From JAFGOG01 sp034429215 (lineage in GTDB: Bacteria > Chloroflexota > Anaerolineae > JAAYZQ01), in NCBI GenBank assembly GCA_034429215.1, contig DAOUGI010000023.1, positions 4,699 to 68,698 on the forward strand: a stretch of 64,000 bases of DNA. The letters are read 5' to 3'. Under the pieces are notes generated by a model. That model searched no databases, was not told the DNA's origin, and saw nothing but the letters and a program-made list of their open reading frames with translations. Of this stretch, positions 50,770 to 59,938 are shown piece after piece. The first letter of the stretch is position 1, and the number at the start of each line of letters is the position of its first letter. The translations under genes were made by a program, and so were the position numbers.

Positions 50770-51243
50770 ATGGGACAGATTCTCGACACCGCAATCGGTT
50801 TTTTCCAACAGGACGAGTGGACCTTCACCCAGCTCGAGGATCAGCCGATCCTCAGGCTGGGCTTTCAGGGTGAGAGCGGGCAGTGGACCTGTTATGCTCA
50901 GGCCCGCGAGGAGCAGGCGCAGTTCCTCTTTTACTCGCTCTGCCCGGTCAAAGCGCCGGAGGACAGGCGCATGGCCGTGGCCGAGCTTCTCACCCGGGCC
51001 AACTATGGCATGTTCATCGGCAATTTTGAGCTGGACTTCAGCGACGGCGAGATCCGCTACAAGACAAGCATCGACGTCGAGGGCGGCCAGTTAACCCCGG
51101 CCCTGGTCAGGCCGTTGGTCTATGCCAGCGTTCTGATGATGGACCGCTACCTGCCCGGCATCATGAGTGTCATCTATGGCGGTGTGTCGCCGGCCGAAGC
51201 CGTGGCCAAGGCGGAAGAAACCGCCGGTCAAGCAGCAGGCTGA
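50770..51243 (+). CDS. YbjN/type III chaperone-like protein
   Basis: A 157-residue alpha/beta protein: FFQQDEWTFTQLEDQPILRLGFQGESGQW, then RRMAVAELLTRANYGMFIGNFELDFSDGEIRYK, then a C-terminal helix with VYASVLMMDRYLPGIMSVIYGG. This is the YbjN fold, related to type III secretion chaperones. Sitting between the loading ATPase and the first DUF4157 cargo gene, it is a good candidate for a cargo chaperone (inference). Confidence 0.8.
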   Translation: MGQILDTAIGFFQQDEWTFTQLEDQPILRLGFQGESGQWTCYAQAREEQAQFLFYSLCPVKAPEDRRMAVAELLTRANYGMFIGNFELDFSDGEIRYKTSIDVEGGQLTPALVRPLVYASVLMMDRYLPGIMSVIYGGVSPAEAVAKAEETAGQAAG

Positions 51244-51287
51244 CCGCTTCGGAAATACCGTCAAGCGGGCTTGAGGAAAGAGTGACA

Positions 51288-54200
51288 ATGGCTGAACAGG
51301 CACAGCACGCAGACCACAAACATCAAAAGCAGGTCCAGCCGGCCAAGTCGGTCCAACAGGACCCAGCCGTGCAGGCAGAATCCGCCGATCTGCTTGCGTT
51401 GCAGCGAGCCGTGCTCAACCCGGCTCAGGCAGCACCGGGCGACATTCTGGGGCTGCAACGCACCGCCGGCAATCGGGCCGTGTCGCGCCTGATCCAGGCC
51501 AAGCTGACCGTAGGCGGCGCCGGGGATCGCTACGAGCAGGAGGCCGACCGGGTAGCGGAGCGGATACTGACGATGCCGGCGCCGAGCACGTCAGTCCCCG
51601 AAGCGGAGCGGAGTGGGAGAGGTCAACCGTCGGCGGTCAGCCGTCAGCCTGGCCTGCAGCGCCAGGAAGATGAGGAAGAGGTCCAGACCAAGCCGCTGGC
51701 CGCAGGCATCATCCCGCTTGTGCAGCGCCAGGAGGATGAGGAGGAAATCCAGACCAAGCCGCTGGCCGCAGGCACCACGACGCTTGTGCAGCGCCAGGAG
51801 GATGAGGAAGAGGTACAGACTAAACCCCTTGTCCAGCGGCGCCCCGACGGCAGCTTTGATGCAGCGCCCGAGATGGAGAGCCGTCTGGCAGCCGGGCGAG
51901 GCAACGGCCAGCCCTTGTCGGGCGACGTGCGCGGCTTTATGGAAGACCGCTTTGGCGCCGATTTCGGCGGCGTCCAGGTGCACACGGACCCCGAGGCAGC
52001 CGGGCTGAGTCATCAGATCCACGCCCAGGCCTTTACCCATGGCAGCGACATCTACCTGGGCACGGGCCGGTACGAGCCGGGCACCGACGCCGGTAAGCGG
52101 CTGCTGGCCCACGAGCTGACCCATGTCGTGCAGCAGGGCAAGGCCACAGCGCAGAGAAAAACGGCAGGGACGATCGCGCGCCGGCCGGCAGAGGCCATCC
52201 AGCGGATTGGCAACCCGTTCAAGACCGTCGGCAGCGCCATCAGCGGCGCAGGCAAAACGGTGGGCGAGGGCATCCACGACTATTCGATCGCCGGTGCCTA
52301 TACCGCAGGGCAAAACATCAGCAGCGCAGCCAAAACCGTAGGCCACGGGATCAGCAGCGCGGCCAAGACCGTGGGCCACGGGATCAGCAGCGCAGCCAAG
52401 ACCGCAGGCGGCGCTATCAGCAGCGCAGCCAAGGAAGTCAGGGACACTACGATCGCCGGCGCGTACACGGCTAAGCAACATGTGGTCGACCCCCTGACCG
52501 CGAAGGTGCACGGCGCTTACGTGGGTACCAGGGACATCGTCGATCCGATGGAAGCGCCGAAAGAGATTGCCACCGCCGATGACGCCAACGATTATGCCGG
52601 TAAGCTGATGTACCGTGTCGACGGCCACTATATGGAAACCCAACGAAACAGCCGCTTCATAGCCGAAGATGTGTTCGCCCTCGACCATGCCTTGCAGGTG
52701 GGAACCAAAAAGCTTGAAAAGAAAAAACTCCAGCTCAGCACAGTCCAAGAGCCAACCGGCAGGTTCGCGCGCTTGAAAAAATCGGCTGCTGATCAGCGGA
52801 TACAGCTCGAAGCCGACATCGCCGGTATCACCACCAACCTAAACGAGCTCCAGGACGAAAAGTCCAAGGCCTATGGACGCCTGACTCAGGCCGAGACCTA
52901 TGAATCCGACCTGCAAGACGACTCGGATTCTGTCCGCAACACCTATCTCACTCAGGTTCTCCCCTGGAAAAAGAACAACAAGAGTATAACAGCCACGGAA
53001 AAGGCCGTTCTCCAACAGTTCGCCACCACAGAAAGTGCCGACGCAGCCAAGCGCAATGACGTGTCACACATGGTCAACAACGTGCGCGAGGCGGGCCGCG
53101 GCGAGCGTCTTTTGCTGAACCTCACCAAGATCATCGGTGCCAAAGTCGTCAACTTTGGCCTCCAAACCGCGACACTCGGCGTCGTCGGTATGGATGCCAA
53201 GGACCGGCCCGGCGGATACAGCAGCACCATCAAGTTGAACACCATGATGGGCAAGCTGAGGGCCGAGGCCAAGCGGCTCTATGCCATCGGCACCTCAACC
53301 CTCTACAAAAATACCGGACTCTCCAAAGCCTATGCCGCCTTGAAAGGTGTCTCTACCCTGGTCATCGTGCCGCTGAGGACAGTGACGGCCTCAGTAGGCA
53401 TGCTTTCCACAATTGTGGGCGCCCTAATAGGGCTCCTGTCGGTCGGTTTTGCAGCCCCTGTAAGCGCCGTATGTGTCCAGATCTCGGCCATCTGTACCTA
53501 CATCGCCCTCGGCCTGACCGCCCTGAATGCCATCATCAACGGCGCCCTGGCAACTGTGAATGCCCTCCGTCTGCAGTTCGCGGCCAATAGGACCAAGGCT
53601 GCCGGCCTGCGCGCGGAATACTCGGAAACCCTCCAGACCAGCATCATGGATGTCATCACCTCCGCGGCGACGGCGGGCGGCCTGACCGCCAGCGCCGGCG
53701 TCGTCGAGGCAGCACACATCGAAGGTTATGGCTTCAAGGATGTCTTGTCAGGCGCGTATTCTAGCAACGTGCCGATGGGCGTTACCGTCCTCAAAGTAGG
53801 GACCAAGTTGGCGGCCGGGACAGCCCCCGACCTGGCATCCCAGGCCCTCACCCCGGTGGTCTTCGACAAAGCCAGCCCCAATACCAAGCTGCTGGTCGAA
53901 AGCACCAGGAAGGACCTGATGAAACAGGAGCATCGGCACCCCAGCCTTGTCAGCACAATGGTCCCTAGCCCCTTCTCCACCGAGCACAGGAAGATCAAGG
54001 GCTACGTGCTCGGTGTGCCCGCTCCCAAGTTTGTGACCCAAGTAGCACCCCAAGCCATCAAGGGAACAGGCAAAGCGATCCAGGGAGCAGGTACGTCGAT
54101 TGCCGATTTCACAAAAGAAGAGTACGAGGCGGCCAGAAAGAAGATCGGGGATAGCGGGTTGGCCAAGTCATTCAACAAGAACATAGTTCCACTCACGAAA

Positions 54201-54434
54201 AAGGTCTTTGGCGTCCAGAACAAGATAGATTGGGTTTCCGAGAAATTCAGGGATCTCAAGAAACACTTCGAGAAGAGATCCACCAAAATCGGACCCGCAG
54301 AGCACGAGGACGCAAAGGAACTGACCAACATCGGCTCGAACATGGGTGACACCTCGAAAAAGCTTATGGGAGGCTTGCCCGACGCGCTGACGGAGGGCCA
54401 GGCAGAGGTCGCGGAGCTGGCGAAGCACCAGTAA
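51288..54434 (+). CDS. eCIS DUF4157 cargo protein 1 (giant, hydrophobic C-terminus)
   Basis: A 1048-residue predicted effector. Order: a shared N-terminal module (about 36-92, ALQRAVLNPAQAAPGD, LQRTAGNRAVSRLIQAKL); three copies of QRQEDEEEVQTKPL-type repeats (about 123-183); the DUF4157 domain (about 196-285) with the metalloprotease-like HELTH at 275; small-residue repeats GHGISSAAKTV (about 345-385); coiled-coil (about 460-560); and a long hydrophobic stretch (about 690-765) that could span membranes two or three times. The C-terminal 280 residues match nothing I know. A dispersed-repeat insert encodes PSAVSRQP (about 117). Start ATG follows GAGGAAAG; a GTG at 51282 is less likely. Confidence 0.88.
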   Translation: MAEQAQHADHKHQKQVQPAKSVQQDPAVQAESADLLALQRAVLNPAQAAPGDILGLQRTAGNRAVSRLIQAKLTVGGAGDRYEQEADRVAERILTMPAPSTSVPEAERSGRGQPSAVSRQPGLQRQEDEEEVQTKPLAAGIIPLVQRQEDEEEIQTKPLAAGTTTLVQRQEDEEEVQTKPLVQRRPDGSFDAAPEMESRLAAGRGNGQPLSGDVRGFMEDRFGADFGGVQVHTDPEAAGLSHQIHAQAFTHGSDIYLGTGRYEPGTDAGKRLLAHELTHVVQQGKATAQRKTAGTIARRPAEAIQRIGNPFKTVGSAISGAGKTVGEGIHDYSIAGAYTAGQNISSAAKTVGHGISSAAKTVGHGISSAAKTAGGAISSAAKEVRDTTIAGAYTAKQHVVDPLTAKVHGAYVGTRDIVDPMEAPKEIATADDANDYAGKLMYRVDGHYMETQRNSRFIAEDVFALDHALQVGTKKLEKKKLQLSTVQEPTGRFARLKKSAADQRIQLEADIAGITTNLNELQDEKSKAYGRLTQAETYESDLQDDSDSVRNTYLTQVLPWKKNNKSITATEKAVLQQFATTESADAAKRNDVSHMVNNVREAGRGERLLLNLTKIIGAKVVNFGLQTATLGVVGMDAKDRPGGYSSTIKLNTMMGKLRAEAKRLYAIGTSTLYKNTGLSKAYAALKGVSTLVIVPLRTVTASVGMLSTIVGALIGLLSVGFAAPVSAVCVQISAICTYIALGLTALNAIINGALATVNALRLQFAANRTKAAGLRAEYSETLQTSIMDVITSAATAGGLTASAGVVEAAHIEGYGFKDVLSGAYSSNVPMGVTVLKVGTKLAAGTAPDLASQALTPVVFDKASPNTKLLVESTRKDLMKQEHRHPSLVSTMVPSPFSTEHRKIKGYVLGVPAPKFVTQVAPQAIKGTGKAIQGAGTSIADFTKEEYEAARKKIGDSGLAKSFNKNIVPLTKKVFGVQNKIDWVSEKFRDLKKHFEKRSTKIGPAEHEDAKELTNIGSNMGDTSKKLMGGLPDALTEGQAEVAELAKHQ

Positions 54435-54473
54435 CGCCAACCAGGTTTGTCCCACGAGTTGGGAGACAAGAGG

Positions 54474-54971
54474 ATGATCATGAGCGTGATCAAAAAGATA
54501 CTTCTGCACTTGGTGGGTCTGCTCGGCGTCGCCATCCTCGCCGGCATCACCAGTGGAGTGATTGCCGGCTTGACCGGTGGCGGCCCCACAGCCATTGCCG
54601 CGTGGTGCGCGCGGGCGTACATCGCCCTGGCTGTGCTCCTGCCGCTTGGGTTGTGGATATTGGTGGTGACCTTTTTCGACCAGGATCGCGAGCTGTATGA
54701 AAACTGGGGGTCCACGCTGATCGTAACGCTAGTACCGGCGATCCTGGGCGCGCTGGCCGCCCGCATCGCTTTTGTGGGGCCGGCGACGACGGCCGCGGCC
54801 GTCATCAAGCCGCGGTTTGATCCGGGCGAGCTGGCGATGGCCATGGCGGCGCACTTTGGCTGGGCAGTCATGCTGCCGGTGCTGATTGCGACGCTGGTAG
54901 GCGCCCTCTTGATCGCGGTATGGGCTAAGAGGCGCGGGTCTACACTGCCTGGGCTACGGGGAGGCCTATAA
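54474..54971 (+). CDS. Four-helix membrane protein between cargo genes
   Basis: A 165-residue protein with four hydrophobic helices (LLHLVGLLGVAILAGITSGV, YIALAVLLPLGLWILVVTFF, STLIVTLVPAILGALAARIA, LPVLIATLVGALLIAVWA). I do not recognise it. The start may be 54474 or 54480; AAGAGG is better placed for 54480. Because it lies directly between the two effector genes, it could be an immunity factor for the membrane-active-looking cargo 1, or a release or anchoring factor. This is inference from position only. Confidence 0.7.
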   Translation: MIMSVIKKILLHLVGLLGVAILAGITSGVIAGLTGGGPTAIAAWCARAYIALAVLLPLGLWILVVTFFDQDRELYENWGSTLIVTLVPAILGALAARIAFVGPATTAAAVIKPRFDPGELAMAMAAHFGWAVMLPVLIATLVGALLIAVWAKRRGSTLPGLRGGL

Positions 54972-55041
54972 TTGATACCCTGAACGGAGGCGTCTAGGGC
55001 GCGAGAAACGCACCCTGGCAATTGCAGTTCAAGAGGTGATT

Positions 55042-57186
55042 ATGGCGAGTCAAACACAACACGCAGACCAAAAGCACAAAGCGACACCCCAGCGCGAGGG
55101 CCTGTCCAAAGACCGGCCCAAGCCTGCCGCCGAGATGGCGGAGCAGCCCGATCTGCTCGCCCTCCAGCGCGCCGTCCTCAACCCGGCTCAGGCAGCTCCT
55201 GGCGACATCCGAGGGCTGCAGCGTACAGCCGGCAACCGGGCTGTATCGCGCCTCATCCAGGCCAAGCTGACCGTCGGTGGCGCCGGCGACCGCTACGAAC
55301 AGGAAGCCGACCGCGTCGCCGATCTGGTAGTCAGCGGCCGCGCCGGGCGGGCGGACGGCGACTCGGCGACTCAGCAGATGGGCGTCCAACGCCAGGAAGA
55401 CGAAGAGGAGATCCAGACCAAGCCGCTGGCGGCGACGATCACACCCGTCGTCCAGCGCCAGGAGGACGAGGAAGAGATCCAGACCAAGCCGCTCCTCCAG
55501 CGCCAGGAGGACGAAGAGGAGATCCAAACCAAGCCGCTCCTCCAGCGCCAGGAGGACGAAGAGGAGATCCAAACCAAGCCGCTCGTCCAGCGCCAGGAGG
55601 ACGAGGAAGAGGTCCAGACCAAGTCGCTTGTCCAGCGACATGCGGACGGTGGTTTTGACGCCAGCCCCGAGCTGGAAGGCCACCTGTCGGCCCTCAAAGG
55701 CCGCGGCAGCCCGCTCCCAGACGGCGTGCGGACCTACATGGAACCGCGCTTCGGCACCGACTTCAGCGGCGTGCGGCTGCATACGGGTGGCGATGCAGTG
55801 CAGATGAACAAGCAGCTCAAGTCCCAGGCCTTTACGCACGGCAAGGACATCTACCTGGGAGCTGGGGCTCAGGTCCAGGGCTCCGAGGCGGGCAACCGCC
55901 TGCTGGCCCACGAGCTAGTGCACACCATCCAGCAGGGGACGAGTGAGCGCATCCAAGGCTTCTGGCCGCTTGGGCATAGGCTGGTCACCACGCTAGCAAT
56001 GGCGGAAGGCGATTTCAAAGAGACCTATGATGACTCTGCGCGGCGTTTTCTTATTGACCGTGCGCCCGACATGGATAATATACAGGATGAAGTGGATACA
56101 ATGCGAGCCGGGATGGCCGTCGGGGGCGAGAGGCTGAAGCAATATGAAAAGCTGATCAAAGACAAAAAGTGGGCTGTTGCGAAGCGAATGTACGACAACA
56201 ACGAGCTACACATCAGAAAACCCGCGTACATGCTCAACCACGGAGAGGCAGGTTTGTACAAAGACGCGGACGCATCGGCCAAGAACGAAGCCGTCACGAG
56301 CAGATTAATCGACAAAGCAGTCGCTACGTGGCAGGCGGGCCAGCAACCGCGGGGCCTCGAGATACTCAGTGATGCTCTACACCAAGCAGAGGACAGAGGC
56401 TCGCACGGCGAGGGCAACGCCTTCTCCGGTCACGACGTCCGGCTCACTTTGCAAGGTCGGCCTTGGGAAACGCACTACAGGGAGGGATGGGCACCGGACA
56501 ATGCGGATATCAACCCCAAAGGGGCGGTCCTGGGTGTGGGTTTTGCACAGGGGGTTCTGACAAAGTTCAAAAACGCAGTTGGGTCAGGCCCAGGCAACAA
56601 GGTGAGCATGCACGGCCCAGAGCCTGCTCGACGGGCGCTGCACTTCGGGCCGCTGGAACAGACGTCGCATGCCAAGCTGGCCGGTATCTTTGCTACAATC
56701 AAAAAGGGATCAGGTCCACAGGACTTGCCGGCACTACGGAATCTCTTCCAGCAGCATAAAGGCCATGACATATCAACGGATGAGTATCAGTCGGCCAAAC
56801 AAGAGCCTCAGGTGAGGACAGGCGCAGAGTATGGCAGCTTGCTTACAGGCGGAGTAGAGTTCTACGAACAAGCAAAAGGGAAAATAGGCCAACCAAAGGG
56901 ACCAGAGAGGACTCCCGAAGAGATAACGGGGCTGCCGGCACAGGCGCCGACACCCGGGCTTTTCCCTGACAGAGAGTATCAAGCGGCGGTGGCCAAGTTC
57001 GAAGAGTTTAAAAAGGCCCGGGTGCGCGGAGGAAAAAGCAAGCAGGAAAGAAAAACAGCAGCCAAGGACTATCTGGCGCAGAGAGTGGCGATCTACACGC
57101 GCGTGTCGCCGCGAATGGTAGGGGCCATTGGAGATACGATCAAGCTGGCCTACCATGCCGTGTTTGGCGAGCCGATGCCCAACTAG
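55042..57186 (+). CDS. eCIS DUF4157 cargo protein 2 (S1/P1-zinc PLC-like C-terminus)
   Basis: A 714-residue predicted effector with the same N-terminal module as cargo 1 (about 38-95), five acidic repeats (about 115-198), and DUF4157 (about 215-300; HELVH at 290). The C-terminal part begins GFWPLGHRLVTTLAMAEGDF (Trp308, His312), like the WGxxGHxxV start of S1/P1 nucleases and zinc phospholipases C. It has DRAPDMDNI (about 340-348) and, at 447-455, HQAEDRGSH, an HxxxDxxxH zinc pattern. A Zn-dependent nuclease or phospholipase toxin is the best reading. AAGAGGTG precedes the ATG. Confidence 0.88.
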   Translation: MASQTQHADQKHKATPQREGLSKDRPKPAAEMAEQPDLLALQRAVLNPAQAAPGDIRGLQRTAGNRAVSRLIQAKLTVGGAGDRYEQEADRVADLVVSGRAGRADGDSATQQMGVQRQEDEEEIQTKPLAATITPVVQRQEDEEEIQTKPLLQRQEDEEEIQTKPLLQRQEDEEEIQTKPLVQRQEDEEEVQTKSLVQRHADGGFDASPELEGHLSALKGRGSPLPDGVRTYMEPRFGTDFSGVRLHTGGDAVQMNKQLKSQAFTHGKDIYLGAGAQVQGSEAGNRLLAHELVHTIQQGTSERIQGFWPLGHRLVTTLAMAEGDFKETYDDSARRFLIDRAPDMDNIQDEVDTMRAGMAVGGERLKQYEKLIKDKKWAVAKRMYDNNELHIRKPAYMLNHGEAGLYKDADASAKNEAVTSRLIDKAVATWQAGQQPRGLEILSDALHQAEDRGSHGEGNAFSGHDVRLTLQGRPWETHYREGWAPDNADINPKGAVLGVGFAQGVLTKFKNAVGSGPGNKVSMHGPEPARRALHFGPLEQTSHAKLAGIFATIKKGSGPQDLPALRNLFQQHKGHDISTDEYQSAKQEPQVRTGAEYGSLLTGGVEFYEQAKGKIGQPKGPERTPEEITGLPAQAPTPGLFPDREYQAAVAKFEEFKKARVRGGKSKQERKTAAKDYLAQRVAIYTRVSPRMVGAIGDTIKLAYHAVFGEPMPN
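55384..55632 (+). repeat. 45-bp tandem repeats coding the acidic 15-mer
   Basis: Five units of QRQEDEEEIQTKPL plus one residue; the last four are contiguous at 45-bp spacing, and the first is separated by a short linker (AATITPV). Cargo 1 has three spaced copies at about 51650-51830. Confidence 0.85.
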
Positions 57187-57229
57187 CAGAGCACCTGGAC
57201 TGCAGACTAGGGAGGAAGCTGGGTGATTC

Positions 57230-58090
57230 ATGATCGATGATCTAGATGAAGTCCTGCGGCAGTTGCTCATCCGCGAGCTGCCGATCAAGAACGGCGAGGT
57301 GGACGTCGAGTTCGACCAGCCCAAGCGGGAATGGTCAGGCAGGGTCAGCCGGCCCACCATCAACCTGTTCTTGCACGACATCCGCGAGAACCAAAAGCTG
57401 CGCCAGACGCAGCCGATGTGGGAGCTGGAGCAGAACCGCAACGGCACCGTCACCAAGCGTCGCAAGCCGGTGCGCATCGATCTGCACTATATGATCACCA
57501 CCTGGGCCACCGAGCCGGAGGACGAGCACCGGCTGTTGAGCCGGACGCTGATGGCGCTGTTCCGTTTTCCCGAGCTGCCCGAGGACCTGCTGCCCGATAG
57601 CCTTCAACACCAAGCGGCGCCGATTTCGATCATGGTTGCCCAGTATGAAGAGCTCAAGAGCCCCACGGACGTGTGGAACGTGCTGGACAACGAGATGAGG
57701 CCGGGCATCGCCCTCACGGTCACCCTGGCCATCGACCCGTACGTGCCCACCGTCACGCCGCTGGTCCTCGTGCGCGAGCTGCACATCGGCCCGTCGCCGG
57801 TGCCGGCGGCTCAGAAATTGGAGGCCGGCAGCCAGCCGGATCGTTTCTGGACGGTCGGCGGCACGCTGCGCAGCAAGCAGCCGCTGGACCTGGTCAAGAC
57901 CCACTTGACGCTTGTCGAACAAGGGCTGGCAGTAGCGCTACAGCCCGATGCCCAAGAAGGGCACGTTGGCCGGTTCGTCATAGGCCGTTTGCGGCCCGGC
58001 GACTATACCTTGGAGGTCATAATCGAGGGCCAGCCGCCGCGCCAGCACAAGATCGTGGTCCCGGCGCCCGACTATGACCTCGAAGTATGA
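57230..58090 (+). CDS. Pvc16/DUF4255-type eCIS protein
   Basis: A 286-residue protein whose N-terminal half is the Pvc16 N-domain: RPTINLFLHDIRENQKLRQ, RIDLHYMITTWA, EDEHRLLSRTLMALFRFPELP. These proteins cap the sheath or inner tube in eCIS and related phage-like particles. The C-terminal half (about 190-286) is a beta-rich extension ending in an Ig-like LRPGDYTLEVIIEGQPPRQH. Neighbours are cargo 2 and sheath genes, typical of eCIS. Confidence 0.92.
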   Translation: MIDDLDEVLRQLLIRELPIKNGEVDVEFDQPKREWSGRVSRPTINLFLHDIRENQKLRQTQPMWELEQNRNGTVTKRRKPVRIDLHYMITTWATEPEDEHRLLSRTLMALFRFPELPEDLLPDSLQHQAAPISIMVAQYEELKSPTDVWNVLDNEMRPGIALTVTLAIDPYVPTVTPLVLVRELHIGPSPVPAAQKLEAGSQPDRFWTVGGTLRSKQPLDLVKTHLTLVEQGLAVALQPDAQEGHVGRFVIGRLRPGDYTLEVIIEGQPPRQHKIVVPAPDYDLEV

Positions 58091-58120
58091 TGGCTGACAG
58101 CTGACAGCTGATAGCTGATG
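58091..58120. repeat. GCTGACAGCTGATAGCTGA short tandem repeat
   Basis: GGCTGACAGCTGACAGCTGA followed by TAGCTGATG directly after the Pvc16-like stop. The rest of the 138-bp gap to the sheath gene holds only a ribosome site (AAAGGAGG near 58218) and no promoter I trust. Confidence 0.55.
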
Positions 58121-58228
58121 AAAGGAGGGAGAGGAGCGACACACAGAAGCAGTCATGGGAGCAAACAGGTTCGGAAATGTAGCACAGAACAAGGCATATA
58201 GAACGCGTACTACACAAAGGAGGTTTAA

Positions 58229-59875
58229 ATGGCGGAATATCTATCACCCGGAGTCTATGTCGAAGAGGTAGACCGCGGGCCCAAGCCGATTGAAGGGGTC
58301 GGCACTGCCATGGCTGCCTTTGTCGGCTTTACCGAAAAAGCCGAGTGGCAGCGGATGGTAGACGGCGAGATGGTCACCGAGAACCTGCTCAACAAGCCGC
58401 AGCTCATCACCAACTGGAGCCAGTACGTCCAGCGCTTCGGCAGCTTTGTCGAGGGCGCCTACCTGCCCCACGCCGTGTACGGCTATTTCCACAATGGTGG
58501 GTCGCGGTGCTACGTCGTCAGCGTCAAGAACATCGGCAAGGCCCAGGCAGCCCTGGTCGGCGCCGACGGCAAGCCCCGCCTGGTCGTCCGGGCCAAGCAG
58601 GCCGGCTTTGACGGCCTGCGGCTGCGGGTCAAGGTGGACGTGCCAGAGCTGCCGGCGCCCAAGGCCAAAGGCGCCAAGCCCAAGGAGGGCGAGGCCAAAG
58701 AGGGCGAGGAGGCAGCCCCGGCCGAGACCGGCGAGCTTCCACCATTCACCATCACCGTCGAGCGCCAGGGAGTCAGCGGCGCCTGGCAGGTGAAGGAGGT
58801 GCTGCCCGAGGTTACCCTGGTCGAAGCGCACGAGAATGGCGCCAAGAGGGTCCAGGTGGCCTACAAGAACAACAAGGCGTCCGAATGGGTCGACCTGATC
58901 CCTGAGACGGCCCCGCTGGCCAAAGTGTGGCCGACTGCGCAGCAGCAGTCGCTCAACCTGGAGCAAAAGATGCTGATGCCGGCCACCTCGAAAGAGTTCA
59001 AGGGCGAGGTCACCGAGCGCTCGGGCGTCGAGGGCCTGGAGGTCATGGAAGACGTCACTATGCTGGTCGTGCCCGACCTGATGTCGGTGCCGCCCGGCGA
59101 AAAACTCAACCTGGACATGGTCAAGGCGGTCCAGACGGCCATGATCGCCCACTGCGAGCGGATGGGCGACCGGGTGGCCATCCTGGACGCACCGCCCAAC
59201 GCCACGCCGCAGGAGATCAAGGAATGGCGGATGAATACCGCCGGTTACGACTCGAGCTACGCCGCCCTCTACTACCCCTGGATCCAGGTAGACGACCCGA
59301 TCCAGAACCGGTCGATCCCCATCCCGCCCTCCGGCCACGTTGCCGGCATCTGGGCCAGGAGCGACAACACGCGCGGGGTGCACAAGGCGCCGGCCAATGA
59401 GGTGGTGCTGGGCGCCACCGGCCTGGCTTACAACTGCACCAAGGGTGAGCAGGACACGCTCAACCCCAACGGCGTCAACTGCATCCGGGCTTTCCCCGGC
59501 CGGGGCATCCGCGTCTGGGGCGCGCGCACCCTGTCCAGCAACCCGTCGTGGCGCTACATCAACGTCCGCCGGCTGTTCAACTATGTCGAAAAGTCGATCG
59601 AGCGAGGGACACAGTGGGTGGTCTTTGAGCCCAACGACATGATGCTGTGGGCCCGTGTCCGGCGCGACGCCTCGGCGTTTCTCACCACGGTGTGGAGCGA
59701 TGGGGCCCTGTTCGGTGCGAGCCCGGCGCAGGCCTACTACGTCAAGTGCGACTCCGAGCTCAACCCGCCCGAGCAGCGTGACCTGGGCCGGCTGTTCATC
59801 GAGATCGGCATGGCGCCGGTCAAGCCCGCCGAATTCGTCATCTTCCGCATCAGCCAGTGGGCCGGCGGCGGATAA
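58229..59875 (+). CDS. eCIS contractile sheath protein
   Basis: A 548-residue tail-sheath protein that forms the outer contractile cylinder. YLSPGVYVEEVDRGPKPIEGVGTAMAAFVGFTE is the conserved N-terminus, and the C-terminal core includes GIWARSDNTRGVHKAPANEVVLGATGL, NPNGVNCIRAFPGRGIRVWGARTLSSNPSWRYINVRRLF. An added low-complexity Lys/Glu/Pro segment (about 145-175, KAKGAKPKEGEAKEGEE) lies in the variable domain, likely on the particle surface. Only one sheath gene is visible, whereas some eCIS have several. Confidence 0.96.
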   Translation: MAEYLSPGVYVEEVDRGPKPIEGVGTAMAAFVGFTEKAEWQRMVDGEMVTENLLNKPQLITNWSQYVQRFGSFVEGAYLPHAVYGYFHNGGSRCYVVSVKNIGKAQAALVGADGKPRLVVRAKQAGFDGLRLRVKVDVPELPAPKAKGAKPKEGEAKEGEEAAPAETGELPPFTITVERQGVSGAWQVKEVLPEVTLVEAHENGAKRVQVAYKNNKASEWVDLIPETAPLAKVWPTAQQQSLNLEQKMLMPATSKEFKGEVTERSGVEGLEVMEDVTMLVVPDLMSVPPGEKLNLDMVKAVQTAMIAHCERMGDRVAILDAPPNATPQEIKEWRMNTAGYDSSYAALYYPWIQVDDPIQNRSIPIPPSGHVAGIWARSDNTRGVHKAPANEVVLGATGLAYNCTKGEQDTLNPNGVNCIRAFPGRGIRVWGARTLSSNPSWRYINVRRLFNYVEKSIERGTQWVVFEPNDMMLWARVRRDASAFLTTVWSDGALFGASPAQAYYVKCDSELNPPEQRDLGRLFIEIGMAPVKPAEFVIFRISQWAGGG

Positions 59876-59938
59876 TCCGACGCTGCTGCAATAAGCGTTA
59901 GAGCCAACAGATCTAAAACAGTGTGGAGGTAAGATACC

